Of a stretch of 64,000 nucleotides of DNA, positions 27,876-36,214 are shown one piece after another (within the stretch, counting starts at the first letter, position 1; every line of letters begins with the position of its first letter). The notes under the pieces are model-generated. The model saw only the letters and a program-made list of their open reading frames with translations, did not search any database and had not been told where the DNA came from. Both the position numbers and the translations under genes were made by a program. This DNA is from Limnohabitans sp. Jir61. GTDB taxonomy: Bacteria; Pseudomonadota; Gammaproteobacteria; Burkholderiales; Burkholderiaceae_C. The stretch lies in the NCBI RefSeq assembly GCF_003063545.1, contig NZ_NESD01000002.1, forward strand, positions 310,001-374,000, read 5' to 3'.

Positions 27876-29024
27876 TTAAGAGTTCATCAAAGCACCATTC
27901 GAGTCGAACTTCATTTCGTCTGGAATGGAAGGCGATGGCTTGACCACTTCCTGGCCACGACCATAAGACTGGTTCAGGCTGAACACATAGGCAATGACCT
28001 GCGCAACAGCGTGATACAGCGCCTCTGGAATCGGATGATCCAGCTTGGTCGTGAAGTATAAGGCGCGAGCCAGCAAAGGCGCCTCAAAAATATAAACATT
28101 GTGCTCTTTGGCTTCCTCACGAATACGGGCAGCTAAGCCATCTTCGCCCTTGGCTACCAAGAGTGGTGCACCATCACCCATTGGGTCATAAGACAAAGCT
28201 ACAGCGAAGTGGGTTGGGTTGGTGATGACCACGTCAGCATCTTTGACCTTGCTCATCATCTTGTTGTTCAAAATTTCGTGCTGACGACGACGAATTTGGC
28301 CTTTGACCTCTGGGTTACCTTCCGAGTTCTTCATCTCGTCACGTACCTCCTGTTTGGTCATCTTCAATTTCTTGTTGAGCTGATGGCGTTGCAATGGCAC
28401 ATCCACCAAAGCAACCAATACCAAACCCAAACTGAGCCAGAAGCACGAATCCACAATGATGGTGCCCGCTACCTTGATGGCTGGATTTAAGTCCATTTGT
28501 GAGATGTGCGTCAAATCCTGCAAGTTGTTCATCACCGACACCAACAAAATAGCGCCGACCAAGAAAAACTTGAGTAGAGATTTACCAAGGTTGATGAAAG
28601 CATCAGGACCAAACATGCGTGCCAAACCTGTCATGGGGTTCAGCTTGCTGAACTTGGGCATGATCATGCTGGGTGAAAAGATAAATCCGCCAGCCAACGT
28701 GGTCGACAAAATAGCAATCACATAAAGAATGGCCAACAAAGGCAAGACAATCAAAAAACCGTCCACCACCGAGCTGCCGAAAATGGCAGGCAATAACTCG
28801 GGCTTGTCGTGAATTTGACGGTCAAACTGCAACTGATGTTTGAATAAGTTGCTCATGCTGGAGAAAATATGCTGCCCCATCATGGTGAAAAACAGAGTGG
28901 CAATAATCATCATGGCCGCAGGGGCCAGCTCTTGCGAGCGTGCGATCTGCCCGTCTTCACGGGCTTTCTTTAACCGCTGCGCCGTCGGTTCTTCGGTTTT
29001 GTCTTGGCCGCTTTCTTCCGACAT
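27876..29024 (-). CDS. flhB: flagellar export switch protein
   Basis: A 382-residue export-gate protein. The N-terminal part begins SGQDKTEEPTAQRLKKARE, has four membrane spans and then the cytoplasmic domain with the self-cleavage motif NPTH (about residue 265), which switches export from rod/hook to filament subunits. It follows fliR by one base. Length and motifs are normal. Confidence 0.96.
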   Translation of the reverse strand: MSEESGQDKTEEPTAQRLKKAREDGQIARSQELAPAAMMIIATLFFTMMGQHIFSSMSNLFKHQLQFDRQIHDKPELLPAIFGSSVVDGFLIVLPLLAILYVIAILSTTLAGGFIFSPSMIMPKFSKLNPMTGLARMFGPDAFINLGKSLLKFFLVGAILLVSVMNNLQDLTHISQMDLNPAIKVAGTIIVDSCFWLSLGLVLVALVDVPLQRHQLNKKLKMTKQEVRDEMKNSEGNPEVKGQIRRRQHEILNNKMMSKVKDADVVITNPTHFAVALSYDPMGDGAPLLVAKGEDGLAARIREEAKEHNVYIFEAPLLARALYFTTKLDHPIPEALYHAVAQVIAYVFSLNQSYGRGQEVVKPSPSIPDEMKFDSNGALMNS

Positions 29025-29025
29025 A

Positions 29026-29793
29026 TCAGCCTCCTAAATAGGAACGCAACATCATGAATGCTTGCGTCCATACCCAATCAATGCGGGCCACGTTATTGCC
29101 CATCGAAAACATCATGACCACGAAACCAGTCAAGATGAGCGCGGGAAAGCCCACAGTAAAAATATTCAAACTCGGTGCCGCACGCGCCACGAAACCCAAA
29201 CCAATGTTGATGAATAACAAGGTCATCATCACGGGCAAGGCAATCAGCAAAGCACCCAAGAACATCATGGAACTCCAGTTGATCATCTTGCCGAGCATGT
29301 CTTGACTGAAAAATGGTTGGCCAATTGGAATGAGCTTGAACGACTCCATCACCAAGCCAAACACAATCAAGTGACCGCCCATGCCTAAAAACACCAAGGT
29401 GCCCATGATGTTGAACATCTGTGACAACACAGGCACGCTGCCCATATTGGGGTCAACCATGTTGGCCATGGACAGGCCCATCGAACCAGAAACGGCCTGA
29501 CCTGCCACCACCAATGCAGCAGATGCCACTTGGAAAATCAGACCAAGGGTTAAACCAATCAAAATTTGACGTGAAATTTCCATCAAACCATCGGCTGTGA
29601 CAGGGTCAATTTTTGGAATGTCAATTTGTTGCGATACAAAAAATGCCATCGCGAACGCCAATGACGTGCGAATGCGCATATTGACGGCACGAATTGAAAA
29701 AATGGACGTGAACGCCAAAAACGCAGACAAGCGAAGCATGGGCCAAATGACGACCAAAAACTTGTCTAGGATTTCAATGAGCGAGGCGTTCAT
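29026..29793 (-). CDS. fliR: flagellar export gate protein
   Basis: A 255-residue membrane protein with about six hydrophobic segments. Family marks include QAVSGSMGLSMANMVDPN and LLFINIGLGFVARAAPSLNIF. It forms the export gate with FliP and FliQ. It lies 13 bases after fliQ. Confidence 0.95.
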   Translation of the reverse strand: MNASLIEILDKFLVVIWPMLRLSAFLAFTSIFSIRAVNMRIRTSLAFAMAFFVSQQIDIPKIDPVTADGLMEISRQILIGLTLGLIFQVASAALVVAGQAVSGSMGLSMANMVDPNMGSVPVLSQMFNIMGTLVFLGMGGHLIVFGLVMESFKLIPIGQPFFSQDMLGKMINWSSMMFLGALLIALPVMMTLLFINIGLGFVARAAPSLNIFTVGFPALILTGFVVMMFSMGNNVARIDWVWTQAFMMLRSYLGG

Positions 29794-29806
29794 GACAAAG
29801 GCGCTA

Positions 29807-30076
29807 TTACATGAACAAGCTTGGAATGCGGATGAAGATGCCCTTGGTGTAGTCCACCATGGTGTTGATCATCCAACCACCGGCGATGGACATAGTCATA
29901 CCCACTGCCAAAATTTTGGGAATGAAACTCAAGGTTTGTTCGTTGATCGAGGTGGCGGCTTGAAAAATACCCACCACCAAACCCACGATCAAACCCACAG
30001 CCAACAAGGGTCCAGAGATGATCATGGTCATCCAAAGGGCTTGACGAGCTAAATCTACTACTGCTGCGCTATCCAT
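29807..30076 (-). CDS. fliQ: flagellar export gate protein
   Basis: An 89-residue two-helix membrane protein, exactly the family length. It begins MDSAAVVDLARQALW and contains GLIVGLVVGIFQAATSINEQTLSFIPK. The start at 30076 is chosen over a longer frame because it matches the known FliQ N-terminus. Confidence 0.96.
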   Translation of the reverse strand: MDSAAVVDLARQALWMTMIISGPLLAVGLIVGLVVGIFQAATSINEQTLSFIPKILAVGMTMSIAGGWMINTMVDYTKGIFIRIPSLFM

Positions 30077-30087
30077 GATGGCACTCC

Positions 30088-30855
30088 TTAGAAAACAAAG
30101 CTGTTGGCGAGCGAAGCCATCAACAGCGTCCAACCGTCAATCAGCACGAACAACATGAGCTTGATCGGCATTGAAATAATCATGGGTGACAACATCATCA
30201 TGCCCATAGACATCAACACGCTGGCGACGATCAAATCGATCACCACAAACGGGATGTAAATCAAGAAACCAATCGTGAATGCACTCTTGATTTCAGAGGT
30301 AATGAAAGCGGGCATCAAGGTAGTGAAAGGCACTTGTGTCGCGTCATCGAGTTCACGTCGGTTGGCGATTTGCATGAACATGGCAATGTCGTCTTCACGG
30401 GTTTGCTTGGTCATGAAGTCACGCACCGGTACTTCTGCCTTGATCAAGGCTTTGTCGAAGTCGAGGTTGCCATTCATATAAGGGCCCAGGGCGTCTTTGT
30501 AAACCGTTTCAAACACAGGCGACATGATGAAGAAGGTCAAAAACAAAGCCAAACCAACCAAGACGGTGTTGGGTGGTGTTTGGGCTGTACCAATGGCTTG
30601 ACGCAAAATCGACAGCACAATGATGATGCGCACGAATGAGGTCATCATCAACAACATGGATGGCAACAACGTGAGGGTTGTCATCAAGCCCAGCAATTGC
30701 AGACTCATGCTGTATTGCTGGCCGCCTTTGCCACCACTGACGTTCACCAAAGGAATGCCTTGGGCGTGCGCCATCATAGGCAACGACGCCAGTGCCACTA
30801 AGAGCATGACCAAGATGACGTAAAGAATCTTTTTGGTGATGGGCTTACGCAGCAT
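30088..30855 (-). CDS. fliP: flagellar export gate protein
   Basis: A 255-residue protein with a cleavable signal peptide (MLRKPITKK, then ALASLPMMAHAQG) followed by the FliP fold (SMLLMMTSFVRIIIVLSILRQ, FLIYIPFVVIDLIVASVLMSMGMMM at the C-terminal half). It builds the core of the export channel. It overlaps the fliO end by 11 bases. Confidence 0.96.
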   Translation of the reverse strand: MLRKPITKKILYVILVMLLVALASLPMMAHAQGIPLVNVSGGKGGQQYSMSLQLLGLMTTLTLLPSMLLMMTSFVRIIIVLSILRQAIGTAQTPPNTVLVGLALFLTFFIMSPVFETVYKDALGPYMNGNLDFDKALIKAEVPVRDFMTKQTREDDIAMFMQIANRRELDDATQVPFTTLMPAFITSEIKSAFTIGFLIYIPFVVIDLIVASVLMSMGMMMLSPMIISMPIKLMLFVLIDGWTLLMASLANSFVF

Positions 30856-31117
30856 GGCCAGCCTCCTGCGCCCATGCATGCAGTGTTTTCACCTCAGCTG
30901 GGCTGACACTGGCCAGCACCATTTGGTTGTCCACTTGAATCAGCACCATCTTGTGCTTGAGGCTCAAGGGCAATGCCTCGAGCACTTGGATACGTTTTTC
31001 TTCTGAACCGTTTGCTGCAAAGCCACGGTTACGCTTGACCCACCACAAGGCGCCACAGAGCAGTAACAACACACTGAAGGTGCTGGCGATGAATTGACCC
31101 CAATCGAAACTTTGCAT
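30845..31117 (-). CDS. fliO: flagellar biosynthesis protein FliO
   Basis: A 90-residue single-pass membrane protein (FIASTFSVLLLLCGALWWVKR) with the FliO tail KRIQVLEALPLSLKHKMVLIQVDNQ. It assists FliP ring assembly. The start at 31117 fits the sigma-54 promoter upstream. fliK, fliL, fliM and fliN, which usually precede fliO, are absent here. Confidence 0.9.
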   Translation of the reverse strand: MQSFDWGQFIASTFSVLLLLCGALWWVKRNRGFAANGSEEKRIQVLEALPLSLKHKMVLIQVDNQMVLASVSPAEVKTLHAWAQEAGHAA

Positions 31118-31178
31118 GATGTTTTCCTGTGCGCAATGACGGTTTTTTGACACTAGACGTGCCAGTATGTAGAGGTAT

Positions 31179-31194
31179 TGCAAAGCACGTGCCA
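31179..31194 (-). promoter_or_regulatory. sigma-54 promoter of the fliO-fliP-fliQ-fliR-flhB operon
   Basis: The minus strand reads TGGCACGTGCTTTGCA, a full match to the -24/-12 consensus (GG and GC exactly 10 bases apart). It lies about 60 bases before the fliO start. A second, incomplete -24 half (TGGCACG) lies closer to fliO. Confidence 0.88.
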
Positions 31195-31220
31195 ACTTCT
31201 GATCACGGTATAGTTATTTC

Positions 31221-31613
31221 ATGTATCACCTCAAAGCCCTCTTTCTAGCCAGTCTTCTATTGACCTGCAACTTAGTCCACGCCAACCAATGGACTGCCAT
31301 CGGCTTGTTTGACGTCGGTACGTTCTATGTCGACACGGACAACATCAGTCATTCCGGAGATCACCACAAAGCTTGGACCATGCTGGACTATCGTGACCCC
31401 AAAGTGCATGGGCCTACTGGCAAAAACTTCAAGTCGACCCGCATGCAAATGGAATTCGATTGCAAGGAACAAACCGTGCGCACCTTATCGCTCTCGTACC
31501 ACACGGGTGTGCGTTTGAGTGGTGACACTTTGTCAACTGAGGGAGTCATTGGCGCTTTCGAACCCGTGCCACCTGAAACACCTATTTACAAAATCATGCG
31601 CTTGGTCTGCTGA
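31221..31613 (+). CDS. surface-adhesin E-like secreted protein
   Basis: A 130-residue protein with a signal peptide (MYHLKALFLASLLLTCNLVHA) and a mature domain WTAIGLFDVGTFYVDTDNIS...TMLDYRDPK, with two cysteines. This matches the surface-adhesin protein E-like family as I recall it, small single-domain periplasmic or surface proteins. It runs opposite to the flagellar genes on both sides and is followed after five bases by another plus-strand gene. Confidence 0.7.
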   Translation: MYHLKALFLASLLLTCNLVHANQWTAIGLFDVGTFYVDTDNISHSGDHHKAWTMLDYRDPKVHGPTGKNFKSTRMQMEFDCKEQTVRTLSLSYHTGVRLSGDTLSTEGVIGAFEPVPPETPIYKIMRLVC

Positions 31614-31618
31614 TCAAC

Positions 31619-32359
31619 ATGAGTTTGTTGCGAGATCTGATCCATGCAGGGGGCACCGGTGGCCTTAACTGGCATGTGCACGCGCACTACTCGCGCAAGC
31701 GATGGCAGCCAACAGTTCAACTGATTGAGCAATTCTTAGCCCAAGTAGAACCCCAATCGGACCATTTGCTATTGATGGGTGGTAGTGCAGGATGGATGAT
31801 GCCGTTTAGCTGGCTAGCCCGCTTCAAACGCATCGATGCGTATGACATTGACCCTTTGGCTGCTTGGCTGTTTAACTTGCGTCACGGCAAGTACCTGACA
31901 TCCACAGGCGTTACTGTCGTTCACCATCGCGAAGATGCCCTGAGCCGTCTGCCTGAAATACTACAAGCACACCCACATGCATGCCTCTGGTTTGACAACG
32001 TGTTAGGCCAACACCGCTATCGCATCCGCGATGAAGCACGCGTCGAACGTGAATTGAACGAATTGAAAACCACACTGAGAGGCCGCAGCTGGGGAAGCTT
32101 GCATGATGTGCTGTCAGGCCCAACTGATGGGCGTTTATTGCCAGCTGGCTTAAACGTTTGGACGCACCATGTCACGGCAAAAGAAAGCACAGATGCTGCA
32201 TTTGCACAGCGATTACTCGCGAGCGTTGGGGCAAAAGATGTGTGGCAAGACCACCTCACTTTGAAGGTATTTGCGCCGCACACCCCTACGACTTGGCTTC
32301 CTTGGTCGTTTAAGGCCAACTACTGGCACTGGCTACAGGCAGGCTGGCAGTGCGCCTGA
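31619..32359 (+). CDS. SAM-methyltransferase-fold-like protein
   Basis: A 246-residue protein of unknown family. LLLMGGSAGWMM and RIDAYDIDPLAAW read like the glycine-rich motif I and acidic motif II of a class I methyltransferase. The rest is not recognised. Its stop abuts the fliJ stop with no gap (TGATCA at 32357-32362 serves both strands). Confidence 0.6.
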   Translation: MSLLRDLIHAGGTGGLNWHVHAHYSRKRWQPTVQLIEQFLAQVEPQSDHLLLMGGSAGWMMPFSWLARFKRIDAYDIDPLAAWLFNLRHGKYLTSTGVTVVHHREDALSRLPEILQAHPHACLWFDNVLGQHRYRIRDEARVERELNELKTTLRGRSWGSLHDVLSGPTDGRLLPAGLNVWTHHVTAKESTDAAFAQRLLASVGAKDVWQDHLTLKVFAPHTPTTWLPWSFKANYWHWLQAGWQCA

Positions 32360-32800
32360 TCAGTGCTTGAGGTTAAAAAGGGTGATGCCTGCAGCATCCA
32401 TCTCTTTTTGCTCACGCTTACGATGGAAATCGCGAACGGCTTTCATATCCTGTTCGACCAAAGTTTCCATCTGAATGCGTTTTTGTTCTGCCGCTTTGAG
32501 TGCCAAACGCGCAACCTCTGTCGCATGCTGAGCTTCATTCAAATCGATGTCCACCCGAGCAATCAACGCTTGCAACTGCTGCATGAATCCACGAAAGTTC
32601 AATGTTTCTGACATGCTGTGCGGACGTTTTTCGGCTTCCTTGCTCCGAGCAACATAGTCCGCATAGAGCAGCTCCATACGCTCACGACTTTGGATCAAAT
32701 GCGCGACACGATCACGTGATTTCTTGAGCTCAGCCAGTGCATCGTCACATTTCTCTTTGGCTTTCTTCGCCAAGACAGGCCATGCAGCGCGCGGCTTCAT
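32360..32800 (-). CDS. fliJ: flagellar export protein FliJ
   Basis: A 146-residue helical coiled-coil protein that stimulates the FliI ATPase and escorts export chaperones. It has the expected two long helices, with basic and acidic residues alternating (KRIQMETLVEQDMKAVRDFH). Its start overlaps the fliI end by four bases. fliK does not follow; two plus-strand genes lie there instead. Confidence 0.87.
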   Translation of the reverse strand: MKPRAAWPVLAKKAKEKCDDALAELKKSRDRVAHLIQSRERMELLYADYVARSKEAEKRPHSMSETLNFRGFMQQLQALIARVDIDLNEAQHATEVARLALKAAEQKRIQMETLVEQDMKAVRDFHRKREQKEMDAAGITLFNLKH

Positions 32801-34116
32801 GACAGCATATGGTGAAGCTGATTACGCGTCATGGCGTAGTCTTCACCCTTATCCATATCTTGGCGCAAGAAATCAACGATTTGATCGCGTAAACGAATGG
32901 CATCATCCAACTCGGGATTAGAGCCAGCTTCATATGCACCCACTTGCACCAAGTCAGCGTTTTGTTGATAGACCGACCACAAACGGCGCAGTTTGTTCGA
33001 CTGCTTCAGCTCTTCCGGACTGACCAAAGCTTGCATGACACGTGAGATCGAGCCATTCAAATCAATCGCTGGATAGTGCGCCTGATCAGCCAAGCGACGT
33101 GACAACATCACTTGCCCATCGAGCGAAGCACGCGCAATGTCCACAATTGGATCATTGCCGTCATCACCTTCAGCAAGTACTGTGTAAATCGATGTGATGG
33201 AGCCATGACCATGACGGCCCACACCACCACGTTCAATCAAATTTGGTAACAAAGCGAACACCGAAGGTGGATAACCTTTGGCAGTGGGTGGCTCGCCAAT
33301 GGCCAAACCAATTTCTCGCTGTGCGTGGGCAACTCGCGTCAAGCTGTCGCACAGCATCAACACGTTCTTGCCTTGATCACGGAAGTATTCTGCGATGACG
33401 TGTGTCATGTGCGTGGCTTTGAGGCGCAACACGGGTGACACGTTGGCAGGTGCCGCAATCACGACCGATTTAGCCAAACCTTCTTCGCCCAATGACTCAT
33501 GAATGAAGGCCTGCACTTCACGACCACGCTCACCAATCAAACCGATCACCACGATGTCAGCCTTCGTGAAGCGAGTCAACATGCCCAAAAGCACGCTCTT
33601 ACCCACACCAGAACCTGCCACCAAGCCGATGCGTTGGCCGCGACCTATCGTCAATGCCCCATTGATCGCTTTGACACCGACATCCAAAACTTCTGTAATT
33701 GGGCCACGCTCCATAGGGTTAAGCGGGCATCCCAACAAACTCAGTTGATCAGGCAAATGTGGCATGGGCTTGCCATCAATTGGAACACCACGGCCATCAA
33801 TCACGCGACCTAAAAGCTCGTTGCCTAATCGTACTTGACCTGAGTTGGACATGATGCGCACGGTATCGCCCGGACCTACACCAACAGGGTCGGTGAATGG
33901 CATCAAGTACAAAGTCTTGTCATTGAACCCAACCACTTCTGCTTCGACGCGATGTCCACCTTGGCCAATCACTTCACAGCAGGCACCTAATGGCGCCATG
34001 ATCCCGCGCGTTTCCAACGTCAAACCCACCAAGCGCACTAAGGTCCCGCTACGTTGTGGATCTGGCGTGCGCAGCTTGGGTAAGCTGCCTTGCACTTCTT
34101 CGGCAAAGTCGATCAT
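32797..34116 (-). CDS. fliI: flagellar export ATPase
   Basis: A 439-residue F1-beta-like ATPase. It has Walker A (GSGVGKSVL near residue 170), VIGLIGERGREVQAF, the Walker B segment NVLMLCDSLTRVAHAQREIGLA and GSITSIYTVL. It supplies energy and unfolding to flagellar export. Twelve bases separate it from the odd FliF-tail-like gene upstream. Confidence 0.96.
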   Translation of the reverse strand: MIDFAEEVQGSLPKLRTPDPQRSGTLVRLVGLTLETRGIMAPLGACCEVIGQGGHRVEAEVVGFNDKTLYLMPFTDPVGVGPGDTVRIMSNSGQVRLGNELLGRVIDGRGVPIDGKPMPHLPDQLSLLGCPLNPMERGPITEVLDVGVKAINGALTIGRGQRIGLVAGSGVGKSVLLGMLTRFTKADIVVIGLIGERGREVQAFIHESLGEEGLAKSVVIAAPANVSPVLRLKATHMTHVIAEYFRDQGKNVLMLCDSLTRVAHAQREIGLAIGEPPTAKGYPPSVFALLPNLIERGGVGRHGHGSITSIYTVLAEGDDGNDPIVDIARASLDGQVMLSRRLADQAHYPAIDLNGSISRVMQALVSPEELKQSNKLRRLWSVYQQNADLVQVGAYEAGSNPELDDAIRLRDQIVDFLRQDMDKGEDYAMTRNQLHHMLS

Positions 34117-34128
34117 GATGTGTCTTGT

Positions 34129-34800
34129 TTATTTAACTTGGATCATGCCACGGATCACAGAGGCCACGCGACTTTGATCGGCTTGAACCACCATCCGCAC
34201 CACGCCCACTTTGTCTTCATAGCTGTTGGCCGAATTAAGCAATTCAGGTGGAATAGCAGGCTTTTTAGCTTTTTGCTGTTCTTTACGAATGCGTTCTTTG
34301 ACTTCAGCCAAGGTCTCGCCTTCGCGAATTTCAATTTCACCCTCAGCCATTGGCTCATCCTCAGCAGCAACTTCAACGGGAGCTTCCTCAGCAGCCATCT
34401 CCTCAGTGGAGACTACTTCATCCGCAGATGCCTCTTCAGGCACTTCCATCACAGCCACCTCTTCTTGCTCGGGTTCTTCGACCACTGGATCTGGAACAAC
34501 CTCGGCTACTGGCTCTGGAACAACTTCTGGCTCTGGCTCAACCACGGGTTTTGGTTTTGGTTTTTCTGGCTTTTCCAGAAGCATCATTTGAAATCTGATT
34601 TTTTCAGCCCGTTGTGCTTCAAACAACTCCGCTTTACGGATCATTTCACGTTCAACAGCTTCAATGGCCGCTTTTTGCATATCACCGTTAGATGCTGCTT
34701 GCCCCACCATATTGAGCACGAAGGGGCGCACGATAGTCACAATGACCACCATAAATATCAAACCCATCAACAATGTATTGATGACGTCAGGAATGAACAT
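34129..34800 (-). CDS. membrane protein resembling the C-terminal third of FliF
   Basis: A 223-residue protein in the FliH-FliI slot of the operon. Residues about 6-27 are a membrane span (LLMGLIFMVVIVTIVRP) that looks like the second span of FliF in this same operon (GGIFLLILLTVVRP). A helical segment, then a Pro/Glu/Val-rich acidic linker (residues about 65-150), leads to a C-terminal tail (EIEIREGETLAEVKERI, LLNSANSYEDKVGVVRMVV) closely like the FliG-binding tail of that FliF (IEIEEGESLEEVKAR, LLNTANSYDDKVALIRM). It lacks the first span and all periplasmic ring domains. The start is at 34800 or 34806; both overlap fliH by about 14-20 bases. I do not know a named family for it. Confidence 0.85.
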   Translation of the reverse strand: MFIPDVINTLLMGLIFMVVIVTIVRPFVLNMVGQAASNGDMQKAAIEAVEREMIRKAELFEAQRAEKIRFQMMLLEKPEKPKPKPVVEPEPEVVPEPVAEVVPDPVVEEPEQEEVAVMEVPEEASADEVVSTEEMAAEEAPVEVAAEDEPMAEGEIEIREGETLAEVKERIRKEQQKAKKPAIPPELLNSANSYEDKVGVVRMVVQADQSRVASVIRGMIQVK

Positions 34801-36214
34801 CGCCATCCTCCTCTTCTTCTTCAATTTTTAAGATCCGCTTAGCCAATGGTGACTTTTCACGCCACGCCTCTACATCGACTAACAAAGCACGTGCTAAGCC
34901 GTCCAATCGATGCTCAACCAAATCTTCAACAACTGTGTCATTCGCAAAAACACGGACACTGCCTGGCTGCATCTCTGGAACAGCTTCCAAACGCATGCCT
35001 TTGATGAAGTCACCTGCATGCTCTTGTAAGCGTGCTTTGTCATCCGCATTGAGCTCTAAGACAACTGCGCCGTGCACAGGATGATCCAACTCATCCAAAC
35101 AACGCTGAACCAGCCGTTCAACAGCTTTCGATGAAGTTTTCAGCTCACCTATCACCACCTGCTCTGCAATGTGCAGTGCAAGTCGCTTCAATGGCTCAAA
35201 AAACTTTTTCGGATCGTCAATGAGCGCTAACAACTCCTTGGATGCATTTTCAAAAACTTCGCGTTGGTCGCTCATCTCTTGAGTCAATGCATCCCGCGCT
35301 TCGATGTCGCCCTGTGCCCTACCCTCTTCGATGCCTTGAGCTTTTCCCTGTTCAACACCTTGTGCCAAACCGAGTTCTAAACCTTCACTCATTCCCTGTT
35401 CTTTGCCTTCAGCACGACCTTGCTCTAAGCCTTGCTGAATGCCTTTTTCTAGCCCTTCGGCCATGGCTTTTTCAATGGCAACAGCAAGTTCGACCGATGC
35501 TTCTTCTTTGCCCTGAGCCAAGCCCTTTGTAAATTGCTCAATCTCGCGTTGCTCTACCTCTTCTGGCGCTATACCACCCACAATTGCAGGCACGAGATTT
35601 TCAACAACTTCTATCGTTTCTTCAACTTCTGGATTCGCAGCTTCAACAGGTTCGGATACCTCGCCTTCAATCGATGAATTTGCCGATATCAATACATCTT
35701 GGGATGCATCTTCAACATCAAAAACATCAGGGTGAATCACGATCAGCTCTGCCGTCGTCTCATCTGTCGTAATAGGACTCAACACCAAGGTTTCCGACAA
35801 CTCAGCATGCGCCATGGCGCGTTTCAGAACTGCAGAATCCACGTTCACACGCAACTTTGACTTACGTGTGGCAGCAAACAAATCCGTCACAAAAGGCAAA
35901 TGCTCGTTGAGCACTTCACCTTGAACTGGTGCAGCCGGTTCTTGGCCAAGTTGATCGTTGCGATATGCACCATCTAACAGCGCCAGAGATGCTTTTGCTT
36001 GCTCACTCAAAACCTGCGTCTTAGACTGGTAATGAGCCGCAGAAAAGCCACTGGCCTTGGCAGGATAGCCAAGATCAGCATACGCTGACGGATCATCACT
36101 GGTCCAGCTGGTCGTGTCATAGCCACGTTCACTCAGCTTTTTAGCAATGCCCGCATTGGGCTGCCAAGATACGGCAGACCGAGCAGGTTGAGGTTGATTA
36201 AACAAAGTCTGCAC
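34787..36214 (-). CDS. fliH: flagellar assembly protein FliH, extended
   Basis: A 475-residue FliH, about twice the common length. The C-terminal 200 residues are the FliH/YscL domain (KFFEPLKRLALHIAEQV, VPEMQPGSVRVFANDTVVEDLVEHRLDGL), which regulates FliI. Before it lies a GxxxG repeat (residues about 250-305: EKGIQQGLEQGRAEGKEQG and onward), longer than usual, and before that about 250 acidic, probably disordered residues. It overlaps fliG by 17 bases. Confidence 0.88.
   Translation of the reverse strand: MQTLFNQPQPARSAVSWQPNAGIAKKLSERGYDTTSWTSDDPSAYADLGYPAKASGFSAAHYQSKTQVLSEQAKASLALLDGAYRNDQLGQEPAAPVQGEVLNEHLPFVTDLFAATRKSKLRVNVDSAVLKRAMAHAELSETLVLSPITTDETTAELIVIHPDVFDVEDASQDVLISANSSIEGEVSEPVEAANPEVEETIEVVENLVPAIVGGIAPEEVEQREIEQFTKGLAQGKEEASVELAVAIEKAMAEGLEKGIQQGLEQGRAEGKEQGMSEGLELGLAQGVEQGKAQGIEEGRAQGDIEARDALTQEMSDQREVFENASKELLALIDDPKKFFEPLKRLALHIAEQVVIGELKTSSKAVERLVQRCLDELDHPVHGAVVLELNADDKARLQEHAGDFIKGMRLEAVPEMQPGSVRVFANDTVVEDLVEHRLDGLARALLVDVEAWREKSPLAKRILKIEEEEEDGDVHS

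Noticed and set aside
31150..31165. A second TGGCACG on the minus strand before fliO
   Set aside because: The -12 half reads TGTC instead of TTGC, so the GC needed at that spacing is missing.
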